Source: Litorimonas sp964352855 (lineage in GTDB: Bacteria > Pseudomonadota > Alphaproteobacteria > Caulobacterales > Maricaulaceae). Taken from it: 64,000 nt of DNA. Both the position numbers and the translations under genes were made by a program. This document shows positions 42,424 through 50,905 of this stretch, one piece after another. The stretch lies in NCBI GenBank assembly GCA_964352855.1, contig CAYGTR010000004.1, forward strand, positions 37,747 through 101,746. The letters run 5' to 3'. The stretch's first letter is position 1; every line of letters starts with the position of its first letter. The notes below the pieces were generated by a model, which worked only from the letters and a program-made list of their open reading frames with translations, searched no databases and was not told where the DNA came from.

Positions 42424-43784
42424 GTCGTGACTTTCTGTCGACGATTATATCGAAACGCCTCATATATTATGATCAAAATAGGTAAGCCAAATTGTAAAGG
42501 CACGAGCATATTTAGATAGATGTCATATTGCCCGGCTTCCCCGAACCAAAAGCGGCTATAATACAGGCTGACCATCACACAGAGCAAAGCCACGCCATAG
42601 GACGGAACAAAGGGTATAAAAAAGGCAAACCAAATAATATACCAAGGGAACCCAGTTGGTGAGAGTAAGTAAAGCACCAAGGTCACGACAAGACAGGCCA
42701 GCGGTAAGTCTTGGCTGTCAATGTCACGCTTAAACGCATACCAAAATACCACGAGCGAAACGCATGTCCCAATGAAAATACGCGAGACGAGAGGGCTGTC
42801 TTTAATAACGTAACTGAACAGGGTTTCTAAATAAGGAAAGAGAAAGCTACTGCGTTGCCACGTTCCCGAATAAGCACTCAAACCGCTATTCTCTCCGAGA
42901 TGCAAAAGCAGCGGCAGACATAACAATAATGAAACGCCGCCCAAAACAGCCCCGTATCCCACAAATCGCAGAAAACGCTGTCGATAGGCTCTGAATAAAA
43001 CGGGGCCCAAGATAAGCGGCCAAAGCTTAATCGCCACAGCACATGCCAAACAGAGGCTTGCCATCATCGGGCGTGATCGCACCAATATGAGACTACCTAA
43101 AATAAAAGGCACCAATAGGATATCCATGTGAAGCCCATTAAACACCGTAAAGATCACCATCGGATTGAGCGCATAAAGCCAAACCCAAAGCGGTGAGCGC
43201 CCAAATAAACTCAGCGCTTTGACCAATAAGAGCAGCGCGAGGAGTTCGGACAGCCAATAAAGCCCGCGCAATACATCTAAGTCGAAAGGTTTTATCATGG
43301 CGGCCAACGCAAAGACCACTTGGGCCATAGGTGGGTAAATCGTTGTGAGCTGCGGATTATTGATGCGTTTAACAAAATCACCATTATCTGACGACAAGGC
43401 TTTCAACCGAATCAGCGTTTCATTATTACTGCCGAGTTGGATATCTCCGGGTGCATATAAATAAGGGTTCACCCCCTGGGTGATCACCGCCCCATCCCAT
43501 AAATATCGGTTCCAATCATCTTCATAAATGGGCGTGGAGCCCAGAAACATAGCCCGAAAAGACAAACCGATGAGGATGCCTATCAGCGCCAGGCGCCGTG
43601 TCTCAATCGCGGGCGCTCTAAATCGCGCCAAGATCGGTATCAGAGCCAGCCACACAAACCCTGCCAAGAGTAAGAGCGTGACCAAAAGGACAACAGGATG
43701 ATCCGGCGTCGTTGTGCCCGGTCGAAACTCACTTGCAATCAAGCGCACAGATAAAAGGGCCAGCCCAATGAGTGCTGACCCCAC
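42420..43784 (-). CDS. GT-C type membrane glycosyltransferase
   Basis: A 454-residue protein with about 12 transmembrane helices, read from the GTG at 43784; I see no ribosome site and an in-frame stop lies upstream, so the start is the weakest part of the call. The first periplasmic loop has EDDWNRYLWDG and GVNPYLYAPGD, which match the Asp-containing catalytic loop of GT87/GT39-like enzymes that use polyprenyl-phosphate sugars. It overlaps the GT2 gene by 4 bp, suggesting a donor-transferase pair. Confidence 0.82.
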   Translation of the reverse strand: MGSALIGLALLSVRLIASEFRPGTTTPDHPVVLLVTLLLLAGFVWLALIPILARFRAPAIETRRLALIGILIGLSFRAMFLGSTPIYEDDWNRYLWDGAVITQGVNPYLYAPGDIQLGSNNETLIRLKALSSDNGDFVKRINNPQLTTIYPPMAQVVFALAAMIKPFDLDVLRGLYWLSELLALLLLVKALSLFGRSPLWVWLYALNPMVIFTVFNGLHMDILLVPFILGSLILVRSRPMMASLCLACAVAIKLWPLILGPVLFRAYRQRFLRFVGYGAVLGGVSLLLCLPLLLHLGENSGLSAYSGTWQRSSFLFPYLETLFSYVIKDSPLVSRIFIGTCVSLVVFWYAFKRDIDSQDLPLACLVVTLVLYLLSPTGFPWYIIWFAFFIPFVPSYGVALLCVMVSLYYSRFWFGEAGQYDIYLNMLVPLQFGLPILIIIYEAFRYNRRQKVTT

Positions 43785-43819
43785 GATAAGATATTTTATA
43801 TCAGGTTTCAGAAAGCGTT

Positions 43820-44353
43820 CTACGTGCCGGGCAACACATCACCCGTTAACAGGCACGTGCCATTATCTTGGGCCATTGTGCCCGCCGGACAATTCGTCGG
43901 TTTAATAGTCATCGTTTCTTTCGACATTGCTTTCTCTTTTGACATCATGGCATCCGCGTTCATCATGCTGTCGTCTTTTGTCATCGGGGATTTATCAGTC
44001 ATACGCGCCTTCATAGAGTCTTTTTTCAGAGACTCCTGTGTTGAGCCGGAACCGTAACTCGTTTTTGCCGATTCCTCTTTCATTATTTTGTCTTTCATGG
44101 CGTCTGTCTCTTGCATCGCCGCCGCTTTGGCTAAGGCCTCTTGTTTCAGCGCGTCGGCTTTTGCCAACCGCTTCGCTTCTTTTTGCGCTTTCCGTTCTGC
44201 CCGCGCTTTTTCACGATCTATATCAGCTTGTGTATTATTTGTGCGAGTGCTGTTTCCATAAGAACTGCCGCTACCATATTGCGCATAGCTCGGCGTTGCG
44301 AAACAAAGTAGCCCGGCAGCAGCTACGAAAATAAGTCCGGATAATTTTGACAT
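43820..44353 (-). CDS. Secreted Lys/Met/Ala-rich low-complexity protein
   Basis: A 177-residue protein from the ATG at 44353 with GGAGG 5 bp upstream. A signal peptide ends near PSYAQ. The mature part starts with a Gly/Ser/Tyr/Asn/Thr stretch, then a Lys/Ala-rich helical part (about 50-90) and a Lys/Met/Asp/Ser-rich part with repeated SMxxK, DSMM and AMSKE units (about 100-150). A short end has CPAGTMAQDNGTC, a likely disulfide loop. Repeated Met could bind Cu(I) or resist oxidation; that is inference. Family unknown. Confidence 0.75.
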   Translation of the reverse strand: MSKLSGLIFVAAAGLLCFATPSYAQYGSGSSYGNSTRTNNTQADIDREKARAERKAQKEAKRLAKADALKQEALAKAAAMQETDAMKDKIMKEESAKTSYGSGSTQESLKKDSMKARMTDKSPMTKDDSMMNADAMMSKEKAMSKETMTIKPTNCPAGTMAQDNGTCLLTGDVLPGT

Positions 44354-44463
44354 GTCGTCCTCCATTTTAAGTAATGGAACATCGCTAACACAGCACAGCC
44401 AAAACGAAATTCACGAGATGCGGAGGCAACGACACATTTATGTGAGGGTTGTGTTATGAGTAT

Positions 44464-44807
44464 TCACCATTCAAAGAGCGCGCAAAAGTTGCGGCTGTCA
44501 TTGACAATAATGGTGTCGCCTTCAGTATGATACCCTGTTGTCAGAGCATAAGTCGGGCCATTCCCGGCAACGGCTCCTGCCCTTGCCACGCTTTGTCTGT
44601 TCTGGGCAGATCGGGAGGTTTGATCTGTTGGGTTACGATTAGCGCCAAAGCTATCTTTCAGTGCCCCACCAATCACAGAGCCAAGCGCGTTCCCAATCAC
44701 ATCAGGTATGGCCGCGACGAGACTATCCAAAGCTGTTGCCGTTAATCGGGCTTCGGGTCGCGGCATTGGCAATGGCTACGGCTGCACCTTTGATGACATC
44801 GCCCTTT
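44464..44807 (-). pseudogene. Decayed Gly/Ala-rich protein gene, frameshifted
   Basis: Just after the CinA-like stop, one frame reads NEKGDVIKGAAVAIANAAT without a start codon. About 50 bp on, a second frame takes over from RLTATALDSLVAAIPDVIGNAL and continues as IGGALKDSFGANR to a stop at 44464. The two joined give one continuous helical, Gly/Ala-rich protein, so a frameshift near 44755 and a lost start are likely. The ATG at 44772 could make a 102-residue protein, but it lacks a ribosome site. Family unknown. Confidence 0.4.
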
Positions 44808-44810
44808 TCA

Positions 44811-45554
44811 TTACCTTAAGCCTGCTCCAGTGATGAATTCCACAAGCTTGTCCAAAGCGTCCTTTACCTCCGCCAACACCGCCTCATCCTGCCCGCGCGC
44901 GACGAAATTTACGCCGCGGAGGTCTTCGTTGAAGAACGGGTAGCTGCCGATGCTCACGCCCGGGAATGCTTTTTCGATATCGGCCAGAGCTGCGGCGGCG
45001 TCGCCCTCGCCTATGCCTTCGGCCGTGACTGAAACGGAATAAGTCTTAGCCCCGCCCTTTATGCGGTGCGGGATATCTTCGAGCATGCCGCGCATAATTT
45101 GCGGCACCCCCGCGAGCGTAAACACATTTTGTGTCTGGAATCCGGGCGCTTGGCTGACCGGGTTTTTAATCAGGCTCGCCCCATCCGGGATACGTGCCAT
45201 ACGGCGGCGGGCGGCATTGAGCTCGTCCTCGGCATAGCGGGTGCGAAGTTCATTCATGGCATCTTTGCGCTCGCTGATGCCCAAACCAAACGCCGCCGCA
45301 ATGCAATCCGCTGTGATGTCATCATGGGTCGGGCCTATGCCGCCTGTGGTAAAGACATAATCAAAGCGCCCTGCGAAATGCTGCACCGTCTCTGTGATCA
45401 CCTGCGGATCATCCGGAACAATGCGCGCTTCGCCGACACTCACGCCCAACGGTTCTAAAAATTTAGCAAGTATGCCGAGATTCGTATCCTGCGTCCGACC
45501 GGATAAAAGCTCGTCCCCAATCAGGATAATTCCGGCTTTTACGATACTGCTCAT
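44811..45554 (-). CDS. CinA N-terminal (competence/damage-inducible protein A, MoCF_biosynth) domain protein
   Basis: A 247-residue protein from the ATG at 45554, 5 bp after AGGAG. It shows the MoaB/MogA-like signature IIGDELLSGRTQDTN and TTGGIGPTHDDITAD, the nucleotide/molybdopterin-binding site of the CinA N-domain. The C-terminal nicotinamide-deamidase domain of full CinA is absent, as in the stand-alone alphaproteobacterial version. These are ADP-ribose/CoA-type pyrophosphatase relatives in NAD recycling. A decayed gene follows its stop at once. Confidence 0.9.
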   Translation of the reverse strand: MSSIVKAGIILIGDELLSGRTQDTNLGILAKFLEPLGVSVGEARIVPDDPQVITETVQHFAGRFDYVFTTGGIGPTHDDITADCIAAAFGLGISERKDAMNELRTRYAEDELNAARRRMARIPDGASLIKNPVSQAPGFQTQNVFTLAGVPQIMRGMLEDIPHRIKGGAKTYSVSVTAEGIGEGDAAAALADIEKAFPGVSIGSYPFFNEDLRGVNFVARGQDEAVLAEVKDALDKLVEFITGAGLR

Positions 45555-45652
45555 ATGCACTCCTTTGAGACTTCTTTAGTTTATCGCCGCAAGAAGCAAA
45601 GCCGTATTTTAGTTACATTTTTTCAAGAGCCAGTTTTTGGAGGGATTGCCAA

Positions 45653-45692
45653 TTAGATGAAATTTCAATTATTTATTTGACATTTCAACTAA
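45653..45692. repeat. Imperfect 16-bp inverted repeat upstream of the small secreted protein
   Basis: TTAGATGAAATTTCAA (45653-45668) and TTGACATTTCAACTAA (45677-45692) pair with two mismatches around an 8 bp AT spacer, ending 54 bp before the ATG at 45747. Its size and symmetry fit a regulator-binding site; the His-rich product downstream makes a metal regulator possible, but no known box is matched exactly. Confidence 0.45.
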
Positions 45693-45746
45693 ATGGTGTT
45701 TATGTGTGAATACATCAAATAACCGCTATAAGGTGCAAGACATAAA

Positions 45747-45923
45747 ATGCCTGTAATTAAAGCCGCAATCGCCGTAACTCTCTTCATCAGCACAGCCTCA
45801 ATTGCTGTAGCGCAAGATGGGCCTTACAAGGTTCAAAAAATAGTCAAACCTGTGTCTGACACGTCGTCATCATATGCCCAACTCGCCCAGCGCGTCTTTG
45901 ATAATGAAAAATTATACTTATAA
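45747..45923 (+). CDS. Small exported protein, possible N-terminal half of a frameshifted gene
   Basis: A 58-residue reading frame with a clear signal peptide (KAAIAVTLFISTASIAVAQD, cleavage after AVAQ or nearby). The rest is short and polar and ends FDNEKLYL. A second frame with a matching sequence style continues at 45904, and a one-base shift in the GAAAAATT run near 45907 would join them into one 131-residue exported His-rich protein. No strong ribosome site is visible; AAGG lies about 13 bp upstream. Either a short protein or a broken or shifted gene. Confidence 0.5.
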   Translation: MPVIKAAIAVTLFISTASIAVAQDGPYKVQKIVKPVSDTSSSYAQLAQRVFDNEKLYL

Positions 45924-46125
45924 GCGGATTTATCAAAACACGCATTCCAACCATTCTGATGGGCATACACATCACGACCATATTGATGTTAAACCGATCA
46001 ATGAGCCGATAGAAACCAGTTTCATCGTTGAAAAGCCGTCCGTTCAGACATCCCGCAAAACAAAGATTGTCAAAACAATCCGCCGGGAAGCTTTGCCCAA
46101 AGCGGACCCCTTCTTTCGTCGGTAA
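45904..46125 (+). CDS. His-rich polypeptide, possible C-terminal half of a frameshifted gene
   Basis: A 73-residue frame beginning at the ATG at 45904 within the last codons of the small exported protein (overlap 20 bp). It has a histidine cluster, HSNHSDGHTHHDH, and a basic end (KTKIVKTIRREALPKADPFFRR). It lacks a signal by itself. A metal-binding role is suggested by the histidines only. The combined 45747-46125 locus could be one frameshifted gene, two overlapping genes or a programmed frameshift. Confidence 0.45.
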   Translation: MKNYTYKRIYQNTHSNHSDGHTHHDHIDVKPINEPIETSFIVEKPSVQTSRKTKIVKTIRREALPKADPFFRR

Positions 46126-46214
46126 AATTTGCCATAGGCTTCTCCTAAGCAGACCTGCAGAAAGCTGCGCGTTAAAGGCTAGCCCCGTCGCATAGACACT
46201 GATATACAACCCGC

Positions 46215-47036
46215 ATGAATTATGTAGATGCAAACTCGGCTGATGACCTACGCGATGGTGCGATTAAACTTCACGGGCCTGACGGTTTTGAAGGCATGCG
46301 AAGGGCCGGCCGTTTAGCCGCGGAATGTCTGGATATGTTGGCGCCCATGGTCAGCCCGGGCGTCACAACAGCAGACATTGATAAAGCCGCCTTTGATTTT
46401 ATCGTTGATCATGGCGCCGTCCCCGCCTGCCTCGGCTACCGCGGCTATCAGCATACGGTTTGCACCTCTATCAATCATGTCGTGTGTCACGGTATTCCAA
46501 ATGATAAACCCCTTAAAAATGGCGACAGCGTTAATATTGATGTGACGGTTATCGTGGACGGGTGGCACGGCGACACGTCCCGCATGTATCCCGTCGGCGA
46601 TATTGACCGCAAGACAGAGCGCCTGATTAATATTACTTATGACAGCCTGATGCTCGGCATTGCGGCGGTCAAACCCGGTAATACGACAGGCGATATCGGC
46701 CATGCCATTCAAAAATTTGCCGAAGGCGAACGCTGCGGTGTTGTACAGGATTTCTGCGGGCATGGCCTCGGACGCCTCTTCCATGATGCCCCGAATATTT
46801 TGCACTTTGGCCGTCCGGGTGAAGGCGAGCTTCTACGCGAAGGTATGTTCTTTACGATTGAGCCTATGATCAATCTGGGCCGCCCCGATGTGAAAATCCT
46901 CTCTGACGGATGGACCGCTGTCACACGTGACCGCAAACTCACGGCGCAGTTCGAACACTCTATTGGGGTGACCAAAGAAGGGTGCGAAATCTTTACGCTC
47001 TCACCCAAAGGCCTCCACCGTCCCCCTTACGTCTAG
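46215..47036 (+). CDS. map: Methionine aminopeptidase, type I
   Basis: A 273-residue type I enzyme that removes N-terminal Met from new proteins, with two metal ions. Ligands are seen in NIDVTVIVDGWHGDTSRM (two Asp), GHGLGRLFHDAPN (His), FTIEPMIN (Glu) and QFEHSIGVT (Glu). The N-terminal stretch of about 25 residues before the core is a normal extension. There is no clear ribosome site at the ATG. It is followed after 9 bp by radC. Confidence 0.97.
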   Translation: MNYVDANSADDLRDGAIKLHGPDGFEGMRRAGRLAAECLDMLAPMVSPGVTTADIDKAAFDFIVDHGAVPACLGYRGYQHTVCTSINHVVCHGIPNDKPLKNGDSVNIDVTVIVDGWHGDTSRMYPVGDIDRKTERLINITYDSLMLGIAAVKPGNTTGDIGHAIQKFAEGERCGVVQDFCGHGLGRLFHDAPNILHFGRPGEGELLREGMFFTIEPMINLGRPDVKILSDGWTAVTRDRKLTAQFEHSIGVTKEGCEIFTLSPKGLHRPPYV

Positions 47037-47045
47037 GGTGACGCC

Positions 47046-47726
47046 TTGGGGGATACACCACACTATCTGAATCACAGGGATCGCCAACGCGAGAAATTCG
47101 CAGAGCATGGCGGCGATAGCTTTGCCGATTACGAGTTGTTGGAGTTGTTCCTGTTCAATTCCATTCCGCGACGTGATGTCAAACCTATCGCTAAAGATTT
47201 GCTGACGACATTTGGCAATCTGGCCGAAGTGTGTGCTGCACCGCTACATCGCCTTACGGAGGTCAAAGGCATTGGCGAGAAAACGGCCCTCGACCTGAAA
47301 CTCCTCCACGCAGCCTCTGTGCGGATGGGACGGGAAAGCCTGTTGGGGCGACCTGTGCTGTCATCATGGTCAGCCCTGCTCGATTATTGCCGCTCTGCTA
47401 TGCAGTTTGAACCGATAGAGCAATTTCGCGTGTTGTTTCTGGACCGTAAGAACCGTCTGATTGCCGACGAAGTTTTGGGCAAAGGCACGATTGACCGCGC
47501 GCCCGTCTATCCCCGCGAAATCATCAAACGCGCCCTCGCCCTCGAAGCCACCGCCGTTATTTTGGCGCATAATCATCCCAGCGGCGACCCGACGCCGAGC
47601 CACTCCGACATCGTCATGACGCAAGAGGTCACTGCTGCCGCCAAAGCCATAAATGTCGTCGTCCATGATCACCTCATAATCGGGCGCGAAAGTGTTGCGA
47701 GTTTTAAGTCATTGGGCTTGATGTAA
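47046..47726 (+). CDS. radC: RadC family JAMM/MPN protein
   Basis: A 226-residue protein read from a TTG at 47046, just after the map stop with AGGGTGA upstream. An N-terminal helix-hairpin-helix region (LTEVKGIGEKTALDLK) is followed by the JAMM metal motif in ILAHNHPSGDPTPSHSD. RadC was linked to DNA repair but its role is not settled. It overlaps nothing; the next gene is an MFS transporter after about 105 bp. An AT-rich hairpin overlaps its stop codon. Confidence 0.92.
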   Translation: MGDTPHYLNHRDRQREKFAEHGGDSFADYELLELFLFNSIPRRDVKPIAKDLLTTFGNLAEVCAAPLHRLTEVKGIGEKTALDLKLLHAASVRMGRESLLGRPVLSSWSALLDYCRSAMQFEPIEQFRVLFLDRKNRLIADEVLGKGTIDRAPVYPREIIKRALALEATAVILAHNHPSGDPTPSHSDIVMTQEVTAAAKAINVVVHDHLIIGRESVASFKSLGLM

Positions 47727-47753
47727 ATTTTCTATACAAGCTATAGGAAATTT
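47725..47753. repeat. AT-rich hairpin at the radC stop codon
   Basis: AAATTTTCTATA - CAAGC - TATAGGAAATTT pairs with one mismatch. The left arm contains the last two bases of the radC TAA. No run of T follows. It resembles the hairpin at 26288-26326 in overlapping a stop codon. Confidence 0.45.
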
Positions 47754-47831
47754 GAATGCAGCATATTTACGTTCCGACTTGACCCCCCCTTAGATTTGCT
47801 TTCTGGTGATGAAAATAATTCGGGGAATTTT

Positions 47832-49175
47832 ATGGCTGATCACGGGAAATATGTGTCAAAGGGTTATCGTACCCTTGTCTTACTCTTATTGACGCTCATT
47901 TATGCCTTCAACTTTATTGATCGACAAATCATTGGGATTTTATCACCTTTTATTCAAGCGGATTTGGGCCTATCCAATTCACAGCTTGGTCTTTTAAAGG
48001 GTTTTCTTTTTGCCCTTCTTTATTCTGTGGCTGCTATACCCTTAGCGTGGCTGGCAGACCGATATAATCGCGTCAATATTGTCACGATTTCCCTCGCTGT
48101 TTGGAGTGGCTTTACGGCGCTGACGGGTATGGCGAATAGTTTCTTAGCCATCGGTGCCGCTCGCATGGGCGTTGGCATTGGCGAAGCAGGTGGCAGCCCA
48201 CCCTCGCACTCTATGATATCTGACATGTATCCCAAAGAGTCGCGTTCGGGCGCATTGGCGATTTATGCTTTGGGAATCCCGCTAGGCCTCGGTTTTGCTT
48301 ATTGGGTCGCCGGATATGCTTTGGGCAGTCCCAATTCTAATTTTGATTGGCGAAACCTGCTGATTATGCTCGGTGTCTTGGGGATTGCGCTTGCCATTCT
48401 CACCCGCTTCATTGTGCGTGAACCGACACGCGGTGTACAGGAAAACGCCAAAAAAGATGCGATACAAGTTCCCTTTAAGACAGCCTTACAGACCCTTTTG
48501 ACTATCCCGTCTTGGTGGGCCATGTGCTTTGGGATCGCCTTTGCCTCCTTTGTGGGATACGCAGTCTCAGCTTGGCAGATTGATTATCTACTGCCTTTTG
48601 ATGGGTCTCAGGCAAATCCCTATGGCTTCCAAAGAATGATGTATATCTTGGCGGCGGTGAATGCCATTTTATATGGCGGTGGCACATTTTTCGGCGGTTT
48701 TTTAGCGCAGAAACTTGCGGGTAAGAATGTCTCTTATTATGCGATCGTGCCGGCAGTCTCTATTCTGATCTGCTTGCCGCTCGTAATTGCCGCCTTCTGG
48801 GCCCCGACCACGACCTTGCATCTGACATTCGCGGCTGTGTTGCTCTTCTTCCTTGGCATGTATCTCGGCCCGTCATTTGCCATTGCGCAAACTTTGGCGC
48901 CCATCAATATGCGGGCTATGTCGACAGCAATCTTCTTTTTCGTATTGAACATGATTGCTTTGGGCGGTGGCCCGACAGTGATTGGTTTTTTGACCGATTA
49001 CTTCAAGCCAGAGCATGGTCAGGTTCATGCTATACGCTTGGCGATTACATGGTGTTCTCTCGCCCTCCTCCTCAGCACGGCCAGTTTCCTCTACGCTGCC
49101 AAAGCCCTGCCGAAAGATTGGAAGGCGGCGCAAGACCGCAATGAAGGCCTGACGCCTGAGAAAGCGGAAGCCTAA
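47832..49175 (+). CDS. MFS transporter (spinster-like)
   Basis: A 447-residue transporter from the ATG at 47832, 5-6 bp after GGGGAA. It has 12 predicted helices. The FNFIDRQIIGILSPFI start, WLADRYNRVNIVTI (MFS motif A-like GxxxDRxxR) and GVGIGEAGGSPPSHSMISDMYP match the spinster-like MFS group often found in alphaproteobacteria near aromatic or lipid pathways. The transported compound is unknown. It stands between radC and purB. The C-terminal tail is Ala/Lys-rich. Confidence 0.92.
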   Translation: MADHGKYVSKGYRTLVLLLLTLIYAFNFIDRQIIGILSPFIQADLGLSNSQLGLLKGFLFALLYSVAAIPLAWLADRYNRVNIVTISLAVWSGFTALTGMANSFLAIGAARMGVGIGEAGGSPPSHSMISDMYPKESRSGALAIYALGIPLGLGFAYWVAGYALGSPNSNFDWRNLLIMLGVLGIALAILTRFIVREPTRGVQENAKKDAIQVPFKTALQTLLTIPSWWAMCFGIAFASFVGYAVSAWQIDYLLPFDGSQANPYGFQRMMYILAAVNAILYGGGTFFGGFLAQKLAGKNVSYYAIVPAVSILICLPLVIAAFWAPTTTLHLTFAAVLLFFLGMYLGPSFAIAQTLAPINMRAMSTAIFFFVLNMIALGGGPTVIGFLTDYFKPEHGQVHAIRLAITWCSLALLLSTASFLYAAKALPKDWKAAQDRNEGLTPEKAEA

Positions 49176-49273
49176 ACCAACGCTTAAACACACATCACTG
49201 ACGGCCTCCCCTTGACGGGGTGGCGTCAAATCGGCATTGCCCGCGCATAAATGCTTCCAGTGAGTCCTGCGCC

Positions 49274-50599
49274 ATGATCGAACGTTACGCCCGCAAAGAA
49301 ATGACCGAAATCTGGTCTGCCGCGACGAAATATCGAATTTGGTTTGAAATCGAAGCCCATGGCTGTGATGCCTTGGCTGAACTGGGTGTTATCCCCAAAG
49401 ACGCGGCCAAGAATATATGGGAACGCGGCGGCTCGGCTGAATTTGATGTCGCCAAAATCGACGAGATTGAGCGCGAAGTCAAACATGACGTTATCGCCTT
49501 CCTCACCCATCTCGCAGAATTCATTGGGGAAGATGCCCGCTTTGTCCATCAGGGCTTCACCTCTTCTGACATTTTGGACACAACACTCTCTGTGCAGCTC
49601 GCGCGGGCAACAGACCTTCTGCTTCTCGGCATGGACCGTGTTCTGAATGCGCTAAAGAAACGCGCGGAAGAACATAAATATACAATCACAATTGGCCGCT
49701 CACACGGTATTCACGCGGAGCCAACCACATTTGGCGTCAAACTCGCGAGGTTCCATGCCGAATTTGCGCGGAATAAGACACGTCTCATCACAGCCCGCGA
49801 AGAAATCGCGACCTGTGCCATTTCCGGCGCGATCGGTACCTTCGCCAATATTGACCCGAGCGTCGAAGAACATGTCGCCGAGAAAATGGGCCTCGCCATA
49901 GAGCCTGTCTCATCTCAAATTATTCCGCGTGACCGTCACGCGGCCTATTTCGCAACGCTGGGCGTGATTGCGTCCTCCATTGAAAATGTCGCCGTTGAAA
50001 TCCGTCACCTACAGCGCACAGAAGTGCTCGAAGCCGAAGAGTTCTTCTCCAAAGGACAAAAAGGCTCCTCGGCTATGCCGCATAAGCGCAATCCCGTTTT
50101 GACGGAAAACCTCACAGGCCTTGCGCGGCTTGTGCGTATGGCGGTTATGCCTGCGATGGAAAATGTCGCCCTGTGGCATGAGCGCGATATTTCACACAGC
50201 TCGGTCGAGCGCGGTATTGGGCCGGACTCTACTGTGCATCTGGACTTTGCCCTCCACCGCCTCGCAGGTGTGATCGAAAATCTTGTTGTCTACCCAGAGA
50301 AGATGAAAGCCAATATGGACCGCCTGGGTGGGCTGCATAACTCGCAACGCTTCCTCTTGGCGTTGACACAAGCCGGAGAGCAACGCGAAAGTGCCTACCG
50401 CCTCGTTCAACGCAATGCGATGAAGGTCTGGGAGCTTTTCCGCACAGAAGGCAGTGCGGGCGAGGGCACATTCTTAAATTACATCCTCGCGGACAATGAC
50501 GTAATGGCACGCCTATCCGAAGACCAAGTCCGCGACATGTTCGATGATGAGTATCACACGAAACACGTTGAAACGATATTCAAGCGCGTGTTTGGGTAG
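49274..50599 (+). CDS. purB: Adenylosuccinate lyase
   Basis: A 441-residue enzyme from the ATG at 49274, the typical MIERYARKEMTEIW start of PurB; a longer in-frame start at 49220 is disfavoured. It splits SAICAR and adenylosuccinate, releasing fumarate. The fumarase/aspartase signature reads GSSAMPHKRNP. Other catalytic regions are FTSSDILDT and GRSHGIHAEPTTFG. It is 2 kb before the purC-L operon but separated by a thioredoxin-like pair on the same strand and by the zeta gene on the other strand. Confidence 0.97.
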   Translation: MIERYARKEMTEIWSAATKYRIWFEIEAHGCDALAELGVIPKDAAKNIWERGGSAEFDVAKIDEIEREVKHDVIAFLTHLAEFIGEDARFVHQGFTSSDILDTTLSVQLARATDLLLLGMDRVLNALKKRAEEHKYTITIGRSHGIHAEPTTFGVKLARFHAEFARNKTRLITAREEIATCAISGAIGTFANIDPSVEEHVAEKMGLAIEPVSSQIIPRDRHAAYFATLGVIASSIENVAVEIRHLQRTEVLEAEEFFSKGQKGSSAMPHKRNPVLTENLTGLARLVRMAVMPAMENVALWHERDISHSSVERGIGPDSTVHLDFALHRLAGVIENLVVYPEKMKANMDRLGGLHNSQRFLLALTQAGEQRESAYRLVQRNAMKVWELFRTEGSAGEGTFLNYILADNDVMARLSEDQVRDMFDDEYHTKHVETIFKRVFG

Positions 50600-50905
50600 G
50601 CCTAAACCTGTCCTATTTCTGACACCCGTGTAAGGTATTCGTCAGAAACATGATTAATATTGATTTACGAAGTGTCGAACGACAAGGGTTTATCTTATGA
50701 ATTTGAGAAAATATCATATTTCTTCAAATTCTTTTCTCTAAGTATTTCAATACGATAGATTAAAAATTAACGATTACAGCAAGCATCGTAAACGTGTTGC
50801 TAACGCGTGATTCGGGGTTCATTTACCAATGTCCTTTATACACTGTCCCATAACAAAAATAATAAGCCGAACTGGTAACCCGCTTAGTGTGAAAAGGACT
50901 AAAAA
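50600..50905. other. Intergenic region with imperfect palindrome
   Basis: A 306 bp AT-rich gap between purB and the thioredoxin-like gene. It contains an imperfect inverted repeat at 50699-50731 (GAATTTGAGAAAATAT, C, ATATTTCTTCAAATTC, two mismatches). A 14-codon reading frame from ATG 50697 spans it. I see no real gene. It likely holds the promoter of the gene at 50906, which has AAGGAC before its ATG. Confidence 0.5.
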
